A stretch of 14,315 nt of DNA from CAKSKB01 sp034186235 (GTDB lineage Bacteria > Bacillota > Clostridia > HGM11514), in NCBI GenBank assembly GCA_034186235.1, contig JAXGBA010000064.1, forward strand, positions 1 to 14,315. Direction: 5' to 3'. The notes under the pieces are model-generated. The model saw only the letters and a list, made by a program, of their open reading frames with translations, searched no databases and was not told the DNA's origin. A program made the translations under genes and the position numbers. Shown piece by piece: positions 5,552 through 12,914 of this stretch (position 1 is its first letter; every line of letters starts with the position of its first letter).

Positions 5552-6127
5552 ATGTATTGTGAAAAATGCGGTAAAATGAACCCCGATGGGGCAATGTTTT
5601 GCTCTAATTGTTCAAGTATATTAAGGTCGAGAAGGTCCGCAGCGCCGGCTGCAAAACCTGCCGGACAAATGAGTGCCCAGGACGACGCAACCAGAAGAAT
5701 TCCGGTTACAAATACGTTTAAACATGAGGTGCAGCCGCCCAAAGCTGCGGTTCCCGAACGGGAGGAAAGGTATTCCGCCCGCAAAAATACATATTCCGCA
5801 AAGATGACGGCGGCAATCTCCGAGCCGCCCCGCAAAAGGCATTCTTATTACGATGACTATGAAGATGAGCCGGCGGAAACCGTAAAGTTCTGTTCCGCAT
5901 GGTGCAATGTGCTTTCGGTAGTGTCATGGGTGATTTTCATAGCGCTGATGGCAGTCGGGATAGTCGGCGGAGCGGTGCTTATCCTCCTGGGCGTAAAGCA
6001 GGGCGAATCAATGATGTATTTCGGCGGCACTGCCGTTGCGATTCTGTTCGTAATCCTGGCGCTTGCGTACCATGCGAAAAATATGGTTCAGATTAAAATA
6101 CTCAGGAAATTCAACGAGAAAAAATAA
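5552..6127 (+). CDS. Zinc-ribbon membrane protein
   Basis: This 191-residue protein has no known function that I can assign. The N-terminus is a zinc ribbon with two Cys-x2-Cys pairs (Cys3, Cys6, Cys17, Cys20), of the kind found on many Firmicutes membrane proteins. Residues about 25-110 are low-complexity, rich in Ala, Pro, Arg, Lys and acidic residues, and probably disordered. Two hydrophobic segments follow (about 119-147 and 154-174) with a short basic tail, which suggests a membrane anchor with the ribbon on the cytoplasmic side. The gene has its own candidate promoter and a strong terminator directly downstream, so it looks like a single-gene unit. GAAAGGA lies 11 bases before the ATG. 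Confidence 0.8.
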   Translation: MYCEKCGKMNPDGAMFCSNCSSILRSRRSAAPAAKPAGQMSAQDDATRRIPVTNTFKHEVQPPKAAVPEREERYSARKNTYSAKMTAAISEPPRKRHSYYDDYEDEPAETVKFCSAWCNVLSVVSWVIFIALMAVGIVGGAVLILLGVKQGESMMYFGGTAVAILFVILALAYHAKNMVQIKILRKFNEKK

Positions 6128-6135
6128 TATAAAAC

Positions 6136-6168
6136 CGATGTGACATCAAAAAGTCACATCGTTTTTTT
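6136..6168 (+). terminator. Rho-independent terminator after the zinc-ribbon gene
   Basis: CGATGTGAC (6136-6144) pairs perfectly with GTCACATCG (6153-6161) around an 8-base loop and is followed by seven T (6162-6168). It lies nine bases after the stop codon. Confidence 0.92.
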
Positions 6169-6265
6169 GTAAAAATCTGTTCAAAGTCCGTAGCTTCGGA
6201 GGGCGCAAGGTAGAACGAATTTACCGCATTTTTCGCAATTTGTCAATCAAAATTCGGTTTAGGCG

Positions 6266-6294
6266 TTGACAAGAGGTAAAAAATTGTATAAACT
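6266..6294 (+). promoter_or_regulatory. Promoter of murD and the M42 cluster
   Basis: A perfect -35 box TTGACA (6266-6271) is followed after 17 bases by TAAACT (6289-6294) as a moderate -10 box. A TATAAA at 6287-6292 would need a 15-base spacer. The 157-base gap holding it has no other clear element. Confidence 0.6.
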
Positions 6295-6334
6295 ATATAG
6301 AGGTCAGTAAAAATTATACATTGGGGTGTTAATA

Positions 6335-7684
6335 TTGAATACACAGCTTTTGAAACTAAAAGAAAAACTGAAAGGCAAAACCGTTGCCGTTCTGGGCGCA
6401 GGGGTGAGCAACCGTCCGCTGGTGCCGATGTTTTCGTCGTGGGGGGCGAAGGTGATAGTCCGTGATAGAAATGAAGGCGTTGATAAAGCGGCGGTTTCAG
6501 GCGGATACGATGTGCGCTTTGTGCTCGGGGACGGGTATCTTGACGGTCTTTTCGAGGACTATATATTCCGCTCTCCGGGGATGCGCTATGACCTTCCCGA
6601 AATCGAAAAGGCGGTGGCGGCAGGCAGCGTTCTCACATCGGAGATGGAGTGTTTTTTTGATGTCTGCCCCGGCAAAATCATAGGCGTGACCGGTAGCGAC
6701 GGTAAAACCACAACCACCACGCTTATTTATAAGCTTCTGACGCACGCCGGGTACAGCTGTTGCTTAGGCGGAAACATCGGCGCGCCGCTTCTTGACCGTG
6801 CCGAAAGCATGGTGCCTTCCGACATAGCAGTGGTCGAGCTTTCGTCATTTCAGCTTCAGACCATGCATAAAAGTCCCGATGTTGCGGTGGTGACGAACCT
6901 TTCGCCGAATCACCTTGATGTGCATAAGTCCTACCGTGAGTACATCGACGCAAAGCGGAACATTCTGCTTTACCAAAACGAAAACGGAATTGCGGTAATA
7001 AACGGCGGCAATGCGGATTCGCTTCCGCTCAAAGACGATGCAAAGGGCGAATTGCGCACATTTTCGGCGCATACGGACGCACTTCTTCATCTTTCGGGCG
7101 ATTATATTTACTACGGCGACGAAAAATATCTCAATGTTAACGATATAAAAATCCCCGGGGTGCATAATATCGAGAACTACATGGCGGCAATCGCTGCGGC
7201 GCATGATTTCATCAAAAAAGAGGACGCAGCGGCAGTTGCCTCAAGCTTTGGCGGTGTGGAGCACAGGCTGGAGCTTGTGCGTGAACTCGGCGGAGTGAAG
7301 TATTACAACAGTTCAATCGATTCAAGCCCGAAGCGCACAATTGCGGCGCTTTCGACATTCAGAAAGAAGGTTATTCTGCTTGCGGGCGGCAAGGATAAGG
7401 GCATACCGTACGATGAAATCGGCCCTGCGATAAAGGAGCATGTGAAGCACCTTATTCTTATCGGAAAAACTGCGGACGCAATCGAGGCGGCGGCGAAAAG
7501 CGCCGGCTGCGATATTCCGATTGAGCGGTGCGGTAATTACCGTGAACTGGTCGAAAAAGCAAGGGCGGCGGCGGTTTCGGGCGATATTGTTGTTCTTTCA
7601 CCGGCGAGCACAAGCTTTGATATGTTCAAAAATTTCGAGGAACGGGGCAACACATTCAAACGCTTTGTAAATGAATTGAGGTAA
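6335..7684 (+). CDS. murD: UDP-N-acetylmuramoylalanine--D-glutamate ligase
   Basis: MurD is the cytoplasmic ATP-dependent ligase that adds D-glutamate to UDP-MurNAc-L-Ala in peptidoglycan synthesis. I place the start at TTG 6335, six bases after GGGGTG (6323-6328), rather than GTG 6326, which overlaps that site; this gives 449 aa, a usual length. It has an N-terminal Rossmann-like motif (VAVLGAGVSN, about 18-27), the Mur P-loop GVTGSDGKTTTTT (about 117-129), ELSSFQLQTM, TNLSPNHLDVH, and the C-terminal domain motifs YYNSSIDSSPKRT and ILLAGGKDKG. It ends with LSPASTSFDMF and RGNTFKRFV, the D-Glu-site region. It sits outside any mra/mur/fts division cluster here, and is followed within six bases by a peptidase gene. 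Confidence 0.95.
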   Translation: MNTQLLKLKEKLKGKTVAVLGAGVSNRPLVPMFSSWGAKVIVRDRNEGVDKAAVSGGYDVRFVLGDGYLDGLFEDYIFRSPGMRYDLPEIEKAVAAGSVLTSEMECFFDVCPGKIIGVTGSDGKTTTTTLIYKLLTHAGYSCCLGGNIGAPLLDRAESMVPSDIAVVELSSFQLQTMHKSPDVAVVTNLSPNHLDVHKSYREYIDAKRNILLYQNENGIAVINGGNADSLPLKDDAKGELRTFSAHTDALLHLSGDYIYYGDEKYLNVNDIKIPGVHNIENYMAAIAAAHDFIKKEDAAAVASSFGGVEHRLELVRELGGVKYYNSSIDSSPKRTIAALSTFRKKVILLAGGKDKGIPYDEIGPAIKEHVKHLILIGKTADAIEAAAKSAGCDIPIERCGNYRELVEKARAAAVSGDIVVLSPASTSFDMFKNFEERGNTFKRFVNELR

Positions 7685-7690
7685 AAATCA

Positions 7691-8680
7691 ATGCTTAAAA
7701 ATTTATGTATGCAAGCCTTCACGCCCCTCGGCGCAAATGCTTTTGAAACGGGGCTTTCCGAAGTGTGCGATGAGGTAGTGCGTGACAGATTCAATAATAT
7801 AATAGGTAGAAAGTACGGCACAAGCGGCAAAAAAATATTGATTGACGCCCACTGCGACGAGATTGCCCTCGTCATTTCGGAGATTACCGAAAGCGGAATG
7901 TTAAAATTTCAGACCGCCGGCGGAATCGACCCCAAAATTCTGCCGTGCAGCGAGGTCATTGTTCACGGGAAGCGTGATGTTTACGGAATAATCGGCGCAA
8001 AACCGCCGCATCTTCTTTCCGCTTCCGATGCGGATAAGGCTATGAAGATTTCGGATCTTGCGATTGACACGGGGCTTAAAAACCCCGGCGAGGTTGTGAG
8101 AGTTGGCGATTTTGCGACATTCAGACCGAACTTTAGGGTGATGGAGGGCGGCTTCGTCTGCTCGAAATCTCTCGATAACCGAGCAGGGCTTTGGGCGGCG
8201 GTTAATGCGGTTTCCGCACTGAAAAACTGCCCTCACGAAATAATTGTGCTTGCGTCATCGGGTGAGGAGATAGGGTGTGTGGGCGCATCGGGTGCGCTTT
8301 GCGATATTTCGCCCGACATGGCTATCGTGGTTGATGTAACATTCGGCGCAAGCCACGCCCTTCGCACCGACGAGTGCTTTGAACTCGGCTCCGGGGCGGC
8401 GGTATGCACCGGGCCGAACATCTCAAAACGCCTTTTCGGCAATGTGTGCGAGGCGGCAAGGATAGAGAATATTCCGTTTGAAATTGAGGTCGAGAGCGGC
8501 GACGCAGGCACAAACGCCGGCGTGATTCAGCTTTCAAACGAGGGCGTTCCGACCTGCATGATTTCGATTCCGCTGCGGTATATGCATACCGAATGTGAGG
8601 TTGTGAAGCTTTCGGATTTGGATGCGGCGGCAAGGCTTATTGCAAAAGTCTGCGAGATTGGAGGCGGTATTCTTGATTAA
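7691..8680 (+). CDS. M42-family metallo-aminopeptidase (first of three)
   Basis: M42 peptidases are cytoplasmic two-metal aminopeptidases that build large 12-subunit tetrahedral shells and trim peptides to amino acids. This 329-residue copy keeps the expected active site: His54 in IDAHCDE, bridging Asp162 in SLDNRAG, catalytic Glu192 with Glu193 in SSGEEIG, Asp215 in VVDVTFG and His299 in RYMHTE. The N-terminal segment is somewhat shorter than usual. The ATG is seven bases after the murD stop, and GAGG in the last murD codons serves as its ribosome site. The next M42 gene overlaps its end by eight bases. Substrate preference cannot be read from the sequence. Confidence 0.92.
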   Translation: MLKNLCMQAFTPLGANAFETGLSEVCDEVVRDRFNNIIGRKYGTSGKKILIDAHCDEIALVISEITESGMLKFQTAGGIDPKILPCSEVIVHGKRDVYGIIGAKPPHLLSASDADKAMKISDLAIDTGLKNPGEVVRVGDFATFRPNFRVMEGGFVCSKSLDNRAGLWAAVNAVSALKNCPHEIIVLASSGEEIGCVGASGALCDISPDMAIVVDVTFGASHALRTDECFELGSGAAVCTGPNISKRLFGNVCEAARIENIPFEIEVESGDAGTNAGVIQLSNEGVPTCMISIPLRYMHTECEVVKLSDLDAAARLIAKVCEIGGGILD

Positions 8681-9665
8681 AATTCTGACGGAGCTTGACG
8701 GCGTTTCCGGCTGCGAGGACGAGGTAAGGGGGTTCATAAAAAGCCGGCTTTCGGGGATTCCCGTAACGGAGGACGCCCTCGGCAATCTTATATTTTTCAA
8801 AAAGGGCACGAAGTCCGATAAAAAAGTCATGCTGTGTGCTCATATGGACGAGGTCGGGTTTATTGTCGGCAGCGTAACCGATGACGGGTTTATAAAATTC
8901 CGCACTGTCGGCGGCTTTGACGAGCGTATTCTACCGGGGCTTAAGGTTCGGGTCGGCAAAAATAAATATAGCGGCGTTATCGGCACAAAGCCGATTCACC
9001 TCACAAAAAGCGCAGAGCGTGAAAAACCGACCGCCGAAGATGAACTTTATATCGACATCGGCATATCCGCAAAGGGGCTTGTAAACAAGGGCGATTATAT
9101 TGCTCTCGACAGCGATTATGTTGAATTTGGGGACGGTCTTTTCAAAGCAAAGGCGATTGACGACCGTGCCGGCTGTGCCGCTTTAATCGAGCTTTTGGAG
9201 GAAAACAAAAGCTATCCTTACGATTTGTATGTGTGCTTTTCGGTGCAGGAGGAAGTGGGGCTTCGGGGCGCAAAGGTTCTGGCGCAGAGAATTATGCCGG
9301 ACATCGCCGTCGCAATCGAAACCACCACCTGTTCCGACACGGCGGAAAAACCTTTCGTTACGGTTTTGGGCAAAGGTCCTGCCGTTTCGGTGGCGGACGG
9401 AGCGTCATATTCATTAAACGACCTTCGTGAGCTTGCGCTTGATATTTCAAAAAAGGAGAATATTCCCGTGCAGATAAAAACGGCGGCTTCCGGCGGAAAT
9501 GACGCCGGCGCATTTCAGAGAATCGGCGCAAAATCGTTTGTTATTTCGCTCCCGACAAGGTATATTCATTCGCCTTCGTCGGTGGCGTCGCTCGAGGATT
9601 TTTACAACTACAAAAAACTTATCAAAGCATTTGCGGAAAGGGCGGATGAAATTGAAACTTTCTGA
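8673..9665 (+). CDS. M42-family metallo-aminopeptidase (second of three)
   Basis: This is a second complete M42 peptidase of 330 aa. The start is TTG 8673, five bases after GGAGGCGG (8660-8667); the longer frame from 8622 runs inside the preceding gene and adds no M42-like sequence. The N-terminal LTELDGVSGCEDEVRGFI is the classic M42 opening. Active-site residues are His57 in CAHMDEVG, Asp163 in AIDDRAG, Glu193 and Glu194 in VQEEVGLRG, Glu216 in AIETT (Glu instead of the Asp in the first copy, a normal family variation) and His299 in RYIHSPSS. It overlaps the first copy by eight bases, and the third starts inside its 3' end, so all three are probably made together. They may mix in one shell, as described for some archaeal TET peptidases. 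Confidence 0.93.
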   Translation: MIKILTELDGVSGCEDEVRGFIKSRLSGIPVTEDALGNLIFFKKGTKSDKKVMLCAHMDEVGFIVGSVTDDGFIKFRTVGGFDERILPGLKVRVGKNKYSGVIGTKPIHLTKSAEREKPTAEDELYIDIGISAKGLVNKGDYIALDSDYVEFGDGLFKAKAIDDRAGCAALIELLEENKSYPYDLYVCFSVQEEVGLRGAKVLAQRIMPDIAVAIETTTCSDTAEKPFVTVLGKGPAVSVADGASYSLNDLRELALDISKKENIPVQIKTAASGGNDAGAFQRIGAKSFVISLPTRYIHSPSSVASLEDFYNYKKLIKAFAERADEIETF

Positions 9666-10524
9666 ACTTGGAAGAATCGACGCAGCCTCCGGAAACGAGA
9701 CGGCGGCAAGGGAATATATAAAATCGAAAATCGGCGGAAGGACTGACAATCTCGGCTCTCTTATTGTCGGCGAAGGAAAAATTGCCGTCGCTGCGGCTTT
9801 GGACGAAAAGGGCTTTTTCGTGAGCGAAATCGGCGAAAAGGTCAGGTTTTGCCCTGTGGGAAGGGCGGAGGTTTCCGACCTTATTAACAGAAAAATCCGC
9901 TTTCCGGGCGGTAAAATCGGGTTTGTATGCTGCGATGAAAAGCCGGCAGACGCTAAAATAACGGACCTTTACCTTAAATGCAGCGAAATGCCGGCGGCGG
10001 GCGATGTCGGCTGCATTTTTGAGGACGAAATTGAAACCGAAAGTTATATCATAACAAAAGCGCCGCTCAGGGTTGCATCGGCTGCGGCTGCAATGCGTGT
10101 TCGGGAGCTTATCGATGTAAAGCTTATATTCACGGCGATGTACCAAATCGGCAAGAAGGGCTTAAATGCCGCACTTTTCAGGGAAAAACCCGATTACACC
10201 GTTGTTATCGATACCGTTTTTGCGGACGGGAAAAATATTAAATGCGGTGGCGGAGCGGTCGTTAAAATGATGGAAGGGTCGTATATTGCGGACGAAAAAA
10301 TCCGTGCTTTCGCAGAAAAGCGCAGCTGTCAGCGGGCTGTTTTCAAAACCCCCGAGGTCAGATCCGCAAACAGCGTTTCATTCGGCGCAAATACGGCGGT
10401 TGTGTCGGTTCCGGTCGAAAAAATCGGGGGATATGTCGGCAAGATTATGAAATCCGATATCGAAAATTGTGCGGATTTTGTAAAAGAATTCATTAAAACC
10501 ATTAATGGTCCGTCCCTCGCTTGA
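9646..10524 (+). CDS. Degenerate M42-like protein, probable pseudoenzyme subunit
   Basis: The 292-residue product aligns with its two upstream neighbours over its whole length but has lost the active site. CAHMDE became AAALDE, so the metal His is Ala51. IDDRAG became APLRVA, so the bridging Asp is Pro140. QEEVGLRG became MYQIGKKG, so the catalytic and ligand Glu pair is Tyr166-Gln167. RYIH became EKIG, so the last His is Gly261. Only Asp189 (VVIDTVF) survives. It is about 40 residues shorter than the active copies, mainly in the middle. The frame is intact, with a normal start (ATG 9646, after GGAAAGG; TTG 9652 is an alternative), so it is not an obvious decaying gene. I infer a structural or regulatory partner for the active M42 subunits. 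Confidence 0.8.
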   Translation: MKLKLSELGRIDAASGNETAAREYIKSKIGGRTDNLGSLIVGEGKIAVAAALDEKGFFVSEIGEKVRFCPVGRAEVSDLINRKIRFPGGKIGFVCCDEKPADAKITDLYLKCSEMPAAGDVGCIFEDEIETESYIITKAPLRVASAAAAMRVRELIDVKLIFTAMYQIGKKGLNAALFREKPDYTVVIDTVFADGKNIKCGGGAVVKMMEGSYIADEKIRAFAEKRSCQRAVFKTPEVRSANSVSFGANTAVVSVPVEKIGGYVGKIMKSDIENCADFVKEFIKTINGPSLA

Positions 10525-10549
10525 CTAAACTGAAATTTTGTGTTAAAAT
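10521..10549 (+). promoter_or_regulatory. Promoter of iorAB
   Basis: A -35 box TTGACT (10521-10526) and a -10 box TAAAAT (10544-10549) have a 17-base spacer and a TG one base before the -10 box. The -35 box overlaps the stop codon of the M42-like gene. The start of transcription near 10556 is about 28 bases before the iorA start codon and excludes the longer frame. Confidence 0.75.
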
Positions 10550-10583
10550 AGAGATATATACATCAGAAATTGGAGGTCTTTTT

Positions 10584-12329
10584 GTGGATAAAAAGAAGCT
10601 TATGCTCGGCAACGCAGCGGTTGCCAGAGGGCTTTATGAGGCAGGCGTCAGGGTCGTTTCCTCATACCCCGGAACGCCGAGCACAGAGGTGACCGAGGAG
10701 GTCGCAAAATATGATGAGGTTTACGCCGAGTGGGCGCCCAACGAGAAGGTGGCGGTTGAGGTTGCCCTCGGTGCGTCGGTCGGCGGCGCAAGGGCTTTTG
10801 CCGCCATGAAGCATGTCGGGCTTAATGTTGCGGCAGACCCGTTTTATATTTCGTCCTATGTGGGCGTGGGCGGCGGCCTTGTGATTCTGGTTGCCGATGA
10901 CCCCGGTATGCACAGCTCCCAGAACGAGCAGGACAGCCGCCATCATGCAAGGGCGGCGAAGGTTCCGATGCTTGAACCTTCAAACTCGCAGGAGTGCAAG
11001 GATTTTGTCATAAAGGCGTATGAGCTCAGCGAAAAATACGATACCTCCGTTATCATCAGGCTTTCAACAAGGGTTGCACATTCGCAGAGCCTTGTTACCC
11101 TCGGCGAAAGAAACGAGGTCGGCGTTAAGGATTATACAAAGAATTTCACAAAGTATACCATGATGCCCGGGCCGGCAAAGCTCCGCCATGTTGAGGTTGA
11201 AAAGCATATTGCGGCGCTCACCGAGCTTTCAAATACTCTCGATATAAACAAAACCGAAATGCACGATAAGAAAATCGGCATAATCACAAGCGGAATTTCC
11301 TATCTTTATGCAAAAGAGGCTCTTGGTGACAGCGCTTCATACCTCAAACTCGGTATGGTTTATCCGCTGCCCGATAAGCTTATTCTCGACTTTGCAGCCT
11401 CCGTTGACGAGGTCTATGTTGTCGAAGAGCTCGACGGCGTGATTGAACAGCACTGCAAGGCTCTCGGCGTAAAATGCCACGGCAAGGATGTATTCTCGCT
11501 TCTGGGTGAGCTTAGCGCCGATATTATTAAGGAAAAAATATTGGGCGAAGCGCCCGAAGCTTTTGCAAAGGCTGATGAGGATATTCCGGTGCGCCCGCCG
11601 GTTTTGTGTCCGGGATGTCCCCATAGAGGTACATATTATGTCCTAAGCAAGCTGAAAATGAATGTTTGCGGCGATATCGGCTGCTACACCTTGGGCGCAA
11701 TGCCTCCGCTTTCCTCGATTGACTGCTGCTTCTGCATGGGCGCAAGTATATCGTCCCAGCACGGCTTTGAAAAGGCAAGGGGAACCGACTTTACAAAACA
11801 TTCGGTTGCGGTTATAGGCGATTCGACCTTCCTGCATTCGGGCGTTACAAGCCTTATGGATGTGGTTTACAATAAGGGTGCGTCAACCGTGCTTATATTG
11901 GATAACTCGATTACCGGCATGACAGGCCATCAGCAAAACCCGATTACGGGGCACACCTTAAAGGGCGAGGAAACCTCAATTGTCGACCTCGAAATGCTGT
12001 GTCATGCGCTCGGGGTAAAGAGGGTAAGGGTTGAAGACCCGTTCGACCTTGAAGGGCTTGAAAAGGCGATTAAAGAAGAAACGGCGGTTGAAGAACCCTC
12101 CGTTATCATCGTTCAGCGGCCGTGTGCGCTTCTTAAATATGTTAAGTTTGACGGGCCGATGCATATCAATTCCGAAAAGTGCAAAAAGTGCGGAATGTGC
12201 ATGAAAATCGGCTGCCCGGCAATCTCGAAAACCGAAAACGGTATGGTTATCGATTCCTCTCTCTGCAACGGCTGCGGCCTTTGCACGAAGGTATGTAAGT
12301 TCGGCTGCATAGAAAAGGGGGCAGAGTGA
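10584..12329 (+). CDS. iorA: Indolepyruvate ferredoxin oxidoreductase, alpha subunit
   Basis: IorA with IorB oxidises arylpyruvates (indolepyruvate, phenylpyruvate and hydroxyphenylpyruvate from aromatic amino acids) with CoA to aryl-acyl-CoA, CO2 and reduced ferredoxin. The start is GTG 10584, after GGAGGT (10572-10577), giving 581 aa. The N-terminal domain has YPGTPSTE (28-35) and WAPNEKVAVE. The thiamine-diphosphate part shows LCPGCPHRG (341-349), GDIGCYTLG (363-371), the GDS at 412-414 and DNSITGMTGHQQNP (440-453). The C-terminus carries two 4Fe-4S sites: Cys533, 536, 539 and 544, then Cys561, 564, 567 and 571 (plus Cys575). The 1-to-4 spacing in the first cluster is normal for IorA. It overlaps iorB by a few bases. 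Confidence 0.96.
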   Translation: MDKKKLMLGNAAVARGLYEAGVRVVSSYPGTPSTEVTEEVAKYDEVYAEWAPNEKVAVEVALGASVGGARAFAAMKHVGLNVAADPFYISSYVGVGGGLVILVADDPGMHSSQNEQDSRHHARAAKVPMLEPSNSQECKDFVIKAYELSEKYDTSVIIRLSTRVAHSQSLVTLGERNEVGVKDYTKNFTKYTMMPGPAKLRHVEVEKHIAALTELSNTLDINKTEMHDKKIGIITSGISYLYAKEALGDSASYLKLGMVYPLPDKLILDFAASVDEVYVVEELDGVIEQHCKALGVKCHGKDVFSLLGELSADIIKEKILGEAPEAFAKADEDIPVRPPVLCPGCPHRGTYYVLSKLKMNVCGDIGCYTLGAMPPLSSIDCCFCMGASISSQHGFEKARGTDFTKHSVAVIGDSTFLHSGVTSLMDVVYNKGASTVLILDNSITGMTGHQQNPITGHTLKGEETSIVDLEMLCHALGVKRVRVEDPFDLEGLEKAIKEETAVEEPSVIIVQRPCALLKYVKFDGPMHINSEKCKKCGMCMKIGCPAISKTENGMVIDSSLCNGCGLCTKVCKFGCIEKGAE

Positions 12330-12331
12330 TT

Positions 12332-12901
12332 ATGGTTAAATCTATTATGATCGTCGGCGTGGGCGGACAGGGCACGCTTCTCGCCAGCAGGATTTTGGGC
12401 AATGTTGCGATAAATTCGGGATATGACGTTAAGGTGTCGGAGGTTCACGGTATGTCGCAGCGAGGTGGCAGCGTGGTGACCTATGTGAGGTACGGCGAAG
12501 GCGTAGCTTCGCCGATTATCGGTATCGGCGGTGCGGATATCGTGCTTGCGTTTGAGGAACTTGAGGCTTACAGAAGTCTGCCGTACTTAAAGAAGGGCGG
12601 AAGACTTATCGTGAATACGCAGAATATCGCCCCCATGCCCGTTATTACCGGGGCGGCTGAATACCCCGAGGGAATTATTGAGAAAATTAAGGAAAAATCG
12701 GTTGATACCGTTGCACTTGACGCTCTTTCGATTGCAAAAGAAATCGGCAATGTAAAGGCTGTTAATGTAATCCTCATCGGTGTTTTGGCGAAATCGTCCG
12801 AAATTCCGATGGAAAAATGGATTGAAGCGATAACGGAAACCGTTCCGGCGAAGTTTTTAGAGCTTAATCTCAAGGCTTTTGAGGCCGGCTACAATATATA
12901 A
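12332..12901 (+). CDS. iorB: Indolepyruvate ferredoxin oxidoreductase, beta subunit
   Basis: This is the small subunit of the arylpyruvate:ferredoxin oxidoreductase, the gamma-type domain of the 2-oxoacid oxidoreductase family. I use ATG 12332 (189 aa), about ten bases after GGGGG (12317-12321). GTG 12326, which overlaps the iorA stop, is nearly as good and would add two residues. Motifs are IMIVGVGGQGTLLASRIL at the N-terminus, EVHGMSQRGGSVVTYVRYG and ADIVLAFEELEAYR, all typical of IorB. It follows iorA without a gap, and a PLP-enzyme gene begins 13 bases after its stop. Confidence 0.95.
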   Translation: MVKSIMIVGVGGQGTLLASRILGNVAINSGYDVKVSEVHGMSQRGGSVVTYVRYGEGVASPIIGIGGADIVLAFEELEAYRSLPYLKKGGRLIVNTQNIAPMPVITGAAEYPEGIIEKIKEKSVDTVALDALSIAKEIGNVKAVNVILIGVLAKSSEIPMEKWIEAITETVPAKFLELNLKAFEAGYNI

Positions 12902-12914
12902 CGGATGTGTTTGA

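Noticed and set aside
6187..6260. Small inverted repeats in the gap before murD (TCCG...CGGA, CGAATTT...AAATTCG)
   Set aside because: They are short and imperfect, with no terminator, riboswitch or operator pattern I can support.
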